Below, one piece after another: positions 1 to 11,500 of a stretch of DNA of 64,000 nucleotides (positions are counted from its first letter, which is position 1; the number at the start of each line of letters is the position of its first letter). The notes below the pieces were generated by a model. It ran no database searches. It was not told the DNA's origin and saw only the letters and a program-made list of their open reading frames with translations. Source of the DNA: Trematomus loennbergii (taxonomy: Eukaryota > Chordata > Actinopteri > Perciformes > Nototheniidae); the NCBI GenBank assembly GCA_012861695.1, contig JAAOOA010000654.1, forward strand, positions 1 through 64,000, in the 5' to 3' direction. Made by a program: the position numbers and the translations under genes.

Positions 1-2540
1 TCAAAGGTTACCATGGTGACGACATTATCAAAATACCTGTTTCTGTCTGTCTGTGGCCCCGGCCCCACGGGAACGCATACGGCAAAACGCATAGGATTAA
101 CGCAAACGCAATCGCCAAAAAGCTTCCGTCCACACGCAATATACACCGGATAGTGTCTGCCCAAACGAGACAGCTCCGTTTACATCCAACCGCTGGAAAA
201 GCTGCAGTACATATGCCGAGCCTGTACGTGGCGCTGTAACTTCCTCCACAAAAGCAGCGAAGAAGAATGGTTGTCATGGCTGCACTTCTGTTTATTCTCC
301 GCGGTGGGGGCCGAGGGAACCGGGCAGAGTTTTTCGCCGGTCAACGTGTGTTAAAGTTTAAATCTTCCAGACAAAAATATAAAAGTGCCGGTCAAAGGTC
401 TTCTTTGTTATTTATTGAGCTTTAAAACGAATAACGACTCTATATAATCAGGGGTGCACATAAGGTAGGTACGATGCGCGGCAACAATCTGAAATGCGTA
501 CCGTCACTTGTGTCACAAAGCGCATTTGCGTACCGACGTACTTGTGAAGCTTTTCCAGAAGGCGGTTAGATCACCGGTCTCCGTGTGCTGTGCACAGACA
601 GGGCTGCTGTTAACGTCGGTCTGTACAGCAGCCCTGCGCTAAAACAGCTGATCACAACGTTCACACGCCCCGCGGTCAAGAAGCTCAGTACTCGACTACC
701 ACCCCCCCCGTTGACAATCGCGAAGCGCTGTAATCCACCCCCCCCCCCCCGTTGACAATCGCGAAGCTCTGCACTCCACTACCACCCCCCCCCCCCGTTG
801 ACAATCGCCAGAAGTTGGAGTACCAAACACTGACTCCAGGTACTCATCTGAGTACCTCACTGAGAAAGTTGTGTGCACCCCTGTATATAATGATATATAA
901 TAATAAAATACACGGAGCCTCTCTTTTTCCTCCCTCTCTTCTGACAGTGTCAGTGTCTGTCTCATGCAGCAGCTGATCCAGTAATGAGTGACCGCAGTAA
1001 AAATAAACATATTTATAACTAGTTTAGGTAGTTTGAGAGGTAATTAAGATAGCTAAGGGTGATGATCTGACTTGAAGTGTGTGTTTTACTCCCGCTGCAT
1101 CACAGCGGGAGGAGCTGCGTGTCTCCGTCCTGTCAGATTAGACTTCACTCGCGTTTATGTCCATATCGAGATAAAGATAAATAATCTGAATTCAGTGTGC
1201 AGTGTACTTTTGCGGGGTGAGCAGCAGAGGTGGGGGGAGGCAGGGCTATTGCGTCATCATTATCACAAAATGATCGTATAGAGGCGATCACACGGCCCCG
1301 TTGGACCCCCCAGAGCGCTCCGTTCCCAGATCTATCCACCTTTGGACCGTTGTCGTTTGCGGGGTCCATTTCTATCGTTTCGTTACCGCCTCGTGTAGCT
1401 TAAAGGGCTATACGCAAGAGAAATATGAGGATACAACCCGTTTTCGTTCCCGTGGGGCCGGGGCCTGTGTCTCTGTCTGTCTGTGGGCATGTCTGCTCTG
1501 ATTAGATGCTGCTTGTAGCTACAAAAACCAAGTATGTGTGTTGCTGAACTTAGCGGAAAATGCAAATGCAGTGAAGCATGTCAAGGAAGTTGAGTATCTG
1601 AAGTGTAATTTTTGTTTACTTTCGGGTTAATAATGTGGCCTTTTTGGCAGTTTAACTAAAGGTGTGTGGCTGCTGCTGTGAGGAAATATCTGCCTGAAAT
1701 TACTATGGGTTTAATGGAGGCATGTTGAACGTTTTTGTCACTTCATGCCCTCAAGAGCATTTTGTTTAATATTTTTTCTTAATTATTTGTCATTTTCAAG
1801 CTACGAGATTTTCCTACGTTTCTCATGAAAGATTATGTCTGAGGAGTGTAGGGTTAGGGAATTATGGCAGGTTTAAAACATTTTTTTTGGGAGAATTTCA
1901 AGCACTCTTCCACTCTGTTTTGAGATCAAAGCACTCTAGACTTAACGAGCTGCTCCATCCACACTAATGTTAAAATCTGAAGAAAGCCTCTTTACCAAGC
2001 TCCAAACTAAGTTAATTATCTCAAGAAGTGTAAAAGATATGAAGAATCTGAAAACAAGTGTAATAGCTGAAGGTGTTGTGATCATTTGTGCTGTGGCACA
2101 GCATTCGCACTAATTATGGTAATAAATGTAAAACTGTGAATTAAAGTTTTCATATTAGAACATGATCACAGCATGATATGTTTTATATGATTGTAATGTT
2201 GTAACAAGAGAAGGTAAAAACCCTGTATAGTTTGGACATATTTTTCTTCAAATAAACTGATCCCACCTTTTGGATTGGGACAACTTAAAAAGACATCTGC
2301 GCTCTCCTCTCCTGCTTGAAAGGTAGATTGCACCCTGCCACACTCACACTTAGGTAGGGCCACACCTCATTTACTGATATCAAAGTCCTTCGGGATCGCT
2401 TAAACAGATTAAGAGGGTCGCTGAATTGAAACAGCAGTTCATTGAACCTGGTTCTTCAGGAGTTAATAGAGGTGAGATCTTGCTGACGTTGGTGGATCTG
2501 AGCCAAGCAGCAAACTTACAGACTCAATAACTTCGGTTAG
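1..2540. other. Left-edge intergenic DNA, no gene recognised
   Basis: I see no convincing exon here. A 21 bp GC-rich segment at about 54-75 (GGCCCCGGCCCCACGGGAAC core) recurs in inverted orientation at about 1445-1465, which suggests the two ends of a decayed inverted-repeat element. Between them, 695-811 holds three copies of a ~47 bp unit with long C runs followed by GTTGACAATCGC. The remainder (about 1500-2540) is ordinary AT-rich sequence without obvious structure. Confidence 0.5.
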
Positions 2541-2554
2541 GTCAATTAGGAGGT

Positions 2555-2750
2555 CTGAATAATTTTCCGGAATAAATTATCAGATGACTCCCGACTCTTA
2601 CAATACTCAATACTGGGACAATCCCCACAGGAGCAATTTGGGGTGAAGTGTCTCAGGGACACAACGACATGCTGACTGCAGTGGGATTTGAACCCGTGAC
2701 CCCCTGATCCCAACACCAAGGCTCTATCCACTGCGCCACACGCCTCTGGT
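2555..2750 (-). mobile_element. tRNA-derived SINE
   Basis: Read on the minus strand, the first ~75 bases form a tRNA-like head: a GTGGCGCAGTGGATAGAG A-box region and a GGGTTCAAATCCC B-box/T-arm. A non-tRNA body follows, with GAGACACTTCACCCC and TTGTCCCAGTATTG, as in common teleost tRNA SINEs. The head has no clean anticodon arm or 3' acceptor pairing, so it is a SINE and not a tRNA gene. Confidence 0.8.
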
Positions 2751-4540
2751 GATTACTATACATTCATAATTTCAGCGGAGGGAGCAAGAGCAGGGTGCGG
2801 GTTAAGAGGTGCCTCTTCTTCCCTTTACAAGCTTCAAAAAGGTATTTATCATGAGATTTTGGCAATAACAGTTTCATATTCTGAAAGCCAAGACTTTGTT
2901 TATTTAAAATCAAACAAAACACCCGAACCCTGAAAAACTAGTTTTTTACAGAAATCCACGTTTATTTTTAAATGAGCCGTTGCCACTTTTGACTGATTTC
3001 GACGAGCGGGTCACAAATAATAACAAATTAGAAGGAAAAAAATATATACAGATTTTAGTATTCTGAGGCTCTGAGCCATTTCTTTTCCTCACAGACGGCA
3101 AAAAAAAGCCAGACATTATACGATTTAAAATAAAAACAATAATCGTGGCTTGATATTGAGTAAGAACCAACGACTGTATATATAAAGGTAAGAACATGTT
3201 TTTATGAACCACACAGCTTCGGACAAAAAGACGCAGGCACGAAACATACTACCAATAGAAATACATTGCTTTTATAATCGTTCTGTGTGACACGAAAATC
3301 GTGTTGGTGAACACGAATCAATACATTACATTTATTTCGTGACTATAACACGAAATGCCGTGAGACTTGGTGCGTAATTAGACCTTAGCTTGTTAGTATG
3401 TTATAAATTATAAACTGAGGATATAAAATCTTGAAGTATTATACAAGTAAAACTACATTTTGCTTTAATCCCATGTAATTGTAGAATGAACACAGTCTTC
3501 TTTTGAAGATGTATAAGTCAGGTGTCTTGAGTAGTCAACATGACCTACAAATCATTGTACACATTTGTAAATATTATTTTCCACTTGTTGCCATTGTGAG
3601 TCTTTGTATGCAGCTCTGCGTGATTTTGTGGCTACAATTCAGGCTAATGACCAGAGGTGGAATAAGTACTTGAGTAAAAGTAGAAGTACTCAGATATTGT
3701 ACTTGAGTAAAAGTAGAAGTACTCAGATCTTGTACTTGAGTAAAAGTAGAAGTACCAGAGTGTAGGGATACTCTGTTACAAGAATAAGTCCCTTAATCAA
3801 AATGTTCCTCAAGTAAAAGTAGAAAAGTATTATTATCAAAATATAGTGAAAGTAGCGACAGTAAAAGTAGTCATTGTGCAGATTGGTCCATTTCAGAATA
3901 ATATATATGATATGATGATGCCTTACAGATCTACTTTTAAACTTAGTTTTCTTTTCTTTAATTTTTCATCCTCATGTAGAATGCTATCACGAAACACACG
4001 TTTGGTTGTTTATAGCATAAAGAACATCTGATTTAATGTGAGGTAGGGAAATAATCATTTGAGTATAAGTATGTGTATATAAATATGTAATTTACAACAG
4101 CTGTAAGATGCTTGAAAAGTTTGAAAATGCACCTTGAAAATGCTTGAAAAGTGCTTGAATTTGACTTTGGAAAAGGTGTAAGAACCCTGAAAGCCACTAG
4201 ACTCCTCATTTGACCTCGCACAAGTTGCTTGTCCGCTGGTGCCCTGATTGGGTTTGTTTGTGTGTTTTGTGTGATTTCATTGAATCTGAATAACCCTTTA
4301 AAACACCATAGTCACACAATAACAAGATCTAACTCACCAATCGCAGTAAATCACACCTAATACAGAAGAAAATATTATTATTATTACGTTCATTTTATAA
4401 AGCTTAGCTACTTTGCTGCGGTCTGCTGGGATTTACTTGAATTGTTATCATTTGTCACTTCTGTTCACTCATATTGTACTTGCAATTTTTAAGATGTCTC
4501 TATATAAACTACCAACAGAAATAAAGAATATTTTAACCAA
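2751..4540. other. Intergenic DNA with one short 33 bp-family repeat
   Basis: No gene is visible. 3650-3920 is a short copy of the dispersed AGTAAAAGTAGAAGTACTCA element (about three 33 bp units, then the conserved flank TAAAAGTAGTCATTGTGCAG). The rest is AT-rich unique-looking sequence downstream of the minus-strand gene that ends at 4757. Confidence 0.5.
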
Positions 4541-4546
4541 TTACCT

Positions 4547-4552
4547 TTTATT
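4547..4552 (-). terminator. Candidate polyadenylation signal of the Frizzled-CRD/PEF gene
   Basis: AATAAA on the minus strand (TTTATT on plus), about 205 bases beyond the proposed stop codon at 4757-4759. Position and sequence suit a short 3' UTR. It is the first AATAAA I see downstream, but the cleavage site itself is not determined. Confidence 0.45.
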
Positions 4553-4756
4553 GTAAGTGGGAAGTCATTGTACAGAATTCACATGTTAACCAAAAACACA
4601 AACTTCAGACATTGATAAGAAAATCTTGAATTTTCAACAACTTATTCTCAGTGTTTAATATCTCCTTGAAGAGCGAAGATTTGTGAATGTAGGAAATAAA
4701 ATGACAGCTCTTAACATCTGTGCCTTAATCCATTCAGCTTCCATGTGACCCTCAGA

Positions 4757-5588
4757 TTATGGCTGATTCATGAACTGAAAGGAGAAAAAAATAGATATTA
4801 TAAATTAAAAATATAACCGTATGTATTCCACACCAGATACAGGATATTGTCATCCATCCAAATGGGATCTAAATATTCCCACATGCATATTTGCCAGCTC
4901 ACCTGCTTGTATGAGAAGCTGGCCACCTGGCAGTCACACGGTAACCTCAGCTGATGAGTATTGAAACGATCTGAGACGAGAAGCTAGAGTATTATCACTG
5001 TCTCTATACATGTAAATAGAATATGATATGTACAAGAACAGAATATGAAATTAAATAATGTTCATTAAGACTAAATTAAATACGGTTTATTGCGGTGATA
5101 ACTATTTATATAAACAAGTAGATTTTAACACAAGAAGTCTCCTCAAACCCAAAACATCAGTTCATCATCGTTTGATTCAGAAATATAACTCACACTGGAC
5201 CAGATCTGCCGTCACGTGAAGCTTATATTCAACATTGTGGATGCACTATATATCTTGGGTGAAATACAGTGAAGTAAAGACCATGTACTATAGAATTATG
5301 TAATTGTACTGTGTTGCTCTCCACCACTGGCAGCACTAAGTGTGGGGCACAGATCATTTGGTTTCTATTAACCTGTATGTTCTTGCCTGTGTGCGTGACA
5401 TAAGCTGCTCATAACCAATAGCCCCTTGCAGGATTAATAAAGCTGTTGATTGATTGATTGATTGATTGATATTACCTCTGAGGATCAGGAGTTTGGTCAT
5501 GACGGCCACATATCGTCGTATTCGATCCCGTCTCTGGAGCGGATCCCGTTCCACAGAACTATGAAGGTTTCATCGTCCAAGTCGAATT
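4757..5588 (-). CDS. Last three exons of the CRD/PEF gene (EF4-EF5 region and stop)
   Basis: Exons 5588-5476, 4970-4903 and 4774-4757. The first encodes [19 protein letters not shown] and then, one base out of frame near 5525, [16 protein letters not shown]. Together these align with the EF3/EF4 stretch LSPQT...RI..YVA...KL of grancalcin-like proteins. The next exon joins in phase 1 ([19 protein letters not shown]) and the last gives FMNQP-stop, matching the short C-terminal exon of PEF proteins. One added base makes the 113-base exon fit its phases. Confidence 0.6.
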
Positions 5589-8500
5589 CTGCAAGGCAAC
5601 ACCAGATTAAGCAAAATGCAACTCGAGTGCTTCTGCTTTCCTTAAAGGTCTCTATCATGCACTTTTTTATACATAAATATGTGTCCCCAGGAGACTCACA
5701 AAGAAAATAAAACCCTCTCTCTTTTCCTCCGTACCCACATCTCAAAAACAGGGAACCACGGAGCTGATCCAGATTTGCGTCCGATATAACGTAATATCTG
5801 AAATGTGGGCGGGCTTTACACCCACGGGCCAATCAGAAACGTTGCTATCAGAAACAATGCGCGACATGTTTTGGACGTAATATGGTCTGTGTTTACATTA
5901 GCAAGCATCGCTAACGCTCAGAGCTAACCTGTACTGGAGAGAGTATGTGTAAAGAAGCAGGAAATACAAAAAGGAACTCACCTGGTGGTAAACCTGAGAG
6001 AGAAAAAGAGTTTGAACTCCATACTGTTTCAGAAATAATCCTTGATCACGGGAGCATTTAGCTGAGTATCTCCGTAGAATTCTGATCAGGCATTAGCTCC
6101 CACCCCCTCTTTGTTCAAGCTAAGGACCCAGAATCAGCGTTTCTCTAACAGGGCTGGAATAGAGGGATATGAGGGATGTCTAAAATGCATGATCTGTTTG
6201 GTATTTTGAGCAAAAACACATATTATATATTTTTATATATCTGAGACCCATAAGATATGCTTAAAAATAGCACGATAGGAGACCTTTAATGTGTCTAGAA
6301 GCTTGTAAGCTGATGATTCAATACGTGGTTATAAGAAAAGCAATCAGTGTGAAGACAGAACGAGTCACCGTGGACGGACAAAGCCTTTTCATTTGGGTTT
6401 GAGTGACGGAGGGCGGGTTCCTGCTCTCGTAGCTCTCCACATATTCCCGCCTGACAACAGCCGCATAGTGCTCCATCTTGAAGACCTCGACCACATTCAG
6501 GTCTCCAGACTGGTCTGCCTGAAAGCCCTCGGTTAAAGAACTTGAATTAGTCGAAGGAATGCACCTCAATATCCTTATAGCATAGATGGGAATCAACTTC
6601 AAGAGCATTATCATCTGGCCGGGGACAACAGCTGGAAATTAGCAATGTTGGCTAAAGCTGCCCCATTTACTGTTTTTGTCACAGTTGATCAACGGGGAAA
6701 CTAGACTATAACGTTGTTGTTGGAGCTAAATATTGCATCAGATCAGGTTGGTGCCAGTAGAAATGTTTGGCCGTTGCAAAGGATACGTCCATGAAGGTCA
6801 ACAGGAGACGGGCTGTCTTGAGAGTCAGGGCTAAATAAGGGGCGATAAATATGTTAGAGTGTAAAAACTTCTCATTCAGATGATTGAATATATTAAGTGG
6901 AAAATAAACGGACTATTGCCACGAACGGTGTAGCCCCCGGCGTTCAGCTTAGCGAGAACTCCTTCAGCATCCAGCGTCTGTCGGAAACAAGAGAGATGAA
7001 CCAAGAACTGACAACACAACATGCAATATATATATAATACAGTAAGTTTAATATAAACATTTTGAGGACTTTTTACCCCAAAGGCTAAGAGTTGTGTGAA
7101 ATTTGAAAGAGACATTTTAATAAAGTTTTGTGTTGTTAAATGCGGCCCCCATTAACTTCAAATCATTAGACTTTTCTCTGTTTTTTGATTATTCGATCAC
7201 TCTGACGTTTTATTTAAGGAAACACAGGTGAGTAACTGATGCACAAATTGTCAATTAGCAGATTTCTGTGCTATTTATTCTTCCAGTTTGGACTGGGCAC
7301 ATGCTATTCCTCTCAAATCAACACAGTAGGAGTCACTGGTGCAGCAATGAGGACAACATCCCAACATCTTCCCAACACGACTTACTTTTCCCTTCAGCTA
7401 CCTTTAAACCCTTAAGTTAAGTCCTCTCCTGTAAGAACTATGAACATTTATTTTGGTAAATACTCACATCTGGCCTGCTGTCTTCCTGTGAAACAAAAGG
7501 AAAGGATGTCATGTAAAAACAGAACAGCAAAGGGAAATCCAATGATCATTCATTTACATCATCAAATTGAACCCTATGATATCATATTTTTATAATTGTA
7601 AATGTATATCGTATGTGGACATACATTTAGATTTAGAAAAAAATAATTTAGTTTTTGGGAGAAGGGGTGGGATTAAATAAGTGTAAATTCTTCCCACCCC
7701 TTTTCAGATGTGTAACTAGGTAGATCATTTGTTTATATTTAATTTGTAAGTCAATAATAATTTATTTATCAATTTGATACTGCTTAGGTTTGTACAGTAT
7801 CATCAGTTTCATTTCATTATTATTATTATTGTATTATTGTTTTACACGTTCGAAATAAATCAAATCGAATCAAAACCTGTCTAAATATATTTCTATCCAC
7901 AACGTGTCCGTTTCTTACCGATACACACATTTGCTCGGGGAAAGCGTTGCACTGCAGGTCGTTTGGCCAGGAAACCCCGAAGCTGGCCATCGTCCCCTCG
8001 CAGCCCCGCTTGGCTCTTTCACAGAAGGACCTGCAGGGCCGCTGCACTTCCCCTCCAACACTTGGGGGCGTACACCATGCAGACGAACAGGCGGACGTCC
8101 ACGGGGCACATGGACTGAGCCATGGCGTTGAAGAAGGACATCTTCCCCACGCCTCCCTCTGACTGGTGTGTCCCAGCAGGTTGGGGCTGATGGTCTGGTT
8201 GTAGGAGAGGTGCTGGCACATGGGGATGGTGATCGGCTCACAGACCCCCCCACTGCTGCCCACTCCATACTGCAGCAAGAGAAGAAGAGTGCACCAAGTC
8301 AGAGAGGGCAGAAGTACACACATCCTTTCCTCAAGTAGAAGTACAGATACTCGTGTTTAAGAATACTCTGGTAAAAGTAGAAGTACTGACTAAACTTCTT
8401 TACTCAAGTAAAAGTAAAGAAGTATGGGCTTTGAAATGTACTTCAGTAAAAAGTACCCATAACTACCAGCTGTTTTTTTTTTTAAAGCCAGAAATGCTCA

Positions 8501-11500
8501 AAAGTGTTCTGATATTAGTTGGTGATTTTACAATAAAAGTGTTTTCTAAAATCAAGTTGGATTCATTTCCTGAAACAAGATGATCCTTCTTTACGAATAC
8601 CACAGCAGCTAAAAAAACATGTTTCTTCTGAGATACAAGACTATATCTCCCTGCATTGTTACTTCTTCAGTTATTAGGTCTTATATCCAGTGTGAGGACA
8701 TATTCTGACTGGAAATCAGACACATATACTTTTGAGTTTTTCGTAAACATTTGTCCTCAGAGAGCAGACTCACGTGTTCGCAGGACTCGGTGGAAAAGGC
8801 TTCACACCTGAGGGCTGTCGGCCACACAAAACCAAACTTATTCATCAGTGGTTCGCAGCCGGAGCGTGCGTGTTCACAGAGCGTCCTGCAGGGGGGCCGC
8901 GGCGTCCCCAACACACACTCAGGGGCGTAGACGGAGCACAGGAAGGGCTGGAGGTGAGGGGAGCAGCTCACTTTAACCAGAGGAAAAAACTGAATCATCT
9001 CCAGGCGGGCATCCTCCTGAGAGGCGTGGCCCAGGAGGTTCGGCAGCACAGTCTGAGAGTAGGGAAGGGTTCTGCACAGAGGGATGGTGATTTGCTCACA
9101 TGATGCAGACGATGGTTGAGGGAAACCTTGAATCTGAAAGAACGGAGATAAAAAAATATGTGAAAAATGTAGTTATTTGGCATGGCTAAGTGTCTTACTG
9201 GCTTTCACCTAAAAATGTCCCTCAAAGAGAAAAGGTAGCATTGAGGAAGAGACTCAAATGGACCACAAAGAAAACACAACTTCTACGAGATCCTAAGAAT
9301 ACAAAGAGGTGCAAAACAGCCGCTAAAAGGAAACAATAAATAACTGCAAAGACATGCAAATGAAACAGCTGAAAAAAAACAAAAGCAAAGAGACCAAACC
9401 AATCTACAAAGAGGTGCAAAACGGCTCCGAAGAGAAACAAGCCCTTATGAAACAAAAATATATTGTAATATATTGGTAAATATAATACAATATATTGGAT
9501 CATACATTTCCATATATGGGAAAGTAGTCCTTATATTTTAAATATATTGCAATATATGCATGGACCATGTATGGCTATATATTGATACATATAAAAAATA
9601 TATATTGCAATGAAAACAAAAACTGCACTATACATTTATATGTAATAGTTTTATTGAAACACTCATTTATCTTTCATGAGTTTACATAAAATTGAACAGA
9701 TATTCATAAACAGTTATCTCACTTCGTTTTGTATAGTTACCCACTTTATATATGAACATATGTTTGATGGTAGCCTACATATAAAAAAAGTACAAATTGT
9801 CCATTGAATGATGGAAAATAATATACAGTTTATAAATATATATAGACACACACATATATGCACGCATATATATATGCATATATGCACGCATATATATTCA
9901 TATATATATATATATAAATATATATATATGCATATATGCACGCATATATATATGAATATATGCACGCATATATATCTATGCATATATTACGGCCGACCGG
10001 CTATTTGGAGTGGAACGCGGCCCATCCACGGCAGACAGCCCAAACAGTATTCGAATGCGCCACTTCCGGCTGATTTCGGGGAGCCCCCCCCCCTCTCCAG
10101 CAATAGATTGATCTGATTGGCAGATTCAAATGCTGCCTCTGTCTGTTGAGCTGAGTGTCAAAGAGAAAGCATTCATCAGGTGCTTCGAAACGGAAAATTA
10201 AAAAGAAACGAGAGGAAAATACAGCACCAGAGTCAGGTATGTGTGTGAGCATTTAAAACTATTTTAAATTGAAATAATTCTGCATGTACACTATAAGTAG
10301 TCTAGTTGCTTAATCCGTATGTCCCGTCTCTCGGCACTACACCAGCTACATTAGCTAACGTTAGTTAAATTAGCTATGTTAGTTCCCTCGTGTATGAGTG
10401 TATAACCGGTCCGCAGCTTTGTGAACATTCAATTTCGAAGATTTTCGATTTTACAGTCAACTGAAGTCGACCCAAAACAGCCAAAAATAGCGGACCTTTA
10501 GATCGCTAACATTTTAGCATAAGTCAATGGAGTTTAACATAGCGAAAACTAGCCCCACGGCTAACGGACATTTTCTGACTGGTGACGATGATGAGCTAGT
10601 TAAGTAATGTAACCACAGTTAGTCTATGTCTTGTAAATTCCCCTTGTTCTCCTTGATCTGCATTATATCGTTCGTGTTTTAGTCAGGCACATTTAGGGAC
10701 AGCTAAAGTAGTTCAGCTACGGGTCTTCGAGCTGGTTACACATGTGCGTTCAGGACATTATTGCGCATCGTCACATGCATAATTACCATCGTCACAGAGA
10801 GAATGCGTTCGTGAAGAATGTGAGCATATATGCAGATCTTTAGTGTTGGTAATGTTATAAGATTGTATGCATAGTGTCCTGCTCAGTCAGTGTGTTAATG
10901 AGTCTTGATGTCCCGTTTTTAGTTTCTATGTTGTTCAGGAATTGAGCTAATGCTAGCTAGTTAGCTAAGTTAAGCTATGATAGTGTGTGGATGAGATGCT
11001 AACTTAGCTTTTATTAGCCGTGTGTTTGCAACGTGTCTAATGTGTTTTAGCAACAATTAGTATTGCTGTTGCTTATTATTAATAACCATCGTCTGGTTAG
11101 TTATTGTAATTTGAACCTTATTTCTATTTCTGTGTATTTTGCAGAAACCATTCATTCATTCTCTACTCTACGTTAGGCTATGTGTTGTGGACTAATGCAT
11201 TCAAGTTAGTTCACATTTTAGTTGTTATTGCCCCTGCTGACAATTGTGTGGATAATATGTAGCCTACAGTCAATGGCATTTCACATTTTGCTCTCCAGTG
11301 TATGTTATTTTAATGTTGACCCATAATACTATATATCTATATATTTTACAGGAGCATTGTTGAAATTCATAGGTCGAACTAAGCCTGCAGAACCACAAGT
11401 CAAGAGGACAGAGGAGCCAGATAGCAGTGGTGACTGAGACAGAATAAATAAGGAGAGAGGGCCCATGCAGAGGCAGACATCAGTAGTGAGGAATCAGACC

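Noticed and set aside
2675..2750. A minus-strand tRNA gene
   Set aside because: A and B boxes are present, but the acceptor and anticodon stems do not pair and a SINE body follows directly.
6318..6368. C-terminus [16 protein letters not shown] as a GPI-anchor or membrane segment of the CRD gene
   Set aside because: It is read-through past a good donor (ACG|GTGACT at 6369). The downstream exons at 5588, 4970 and 4774 continue the PEF domain in order and give a family-like C-terminus.
9714..10116. Tyr/Ile/His-rich open frames on both strands
   Set aside because: AT-rich microsatellite (ATATATGCACGC) translation inside the 6 kb element.
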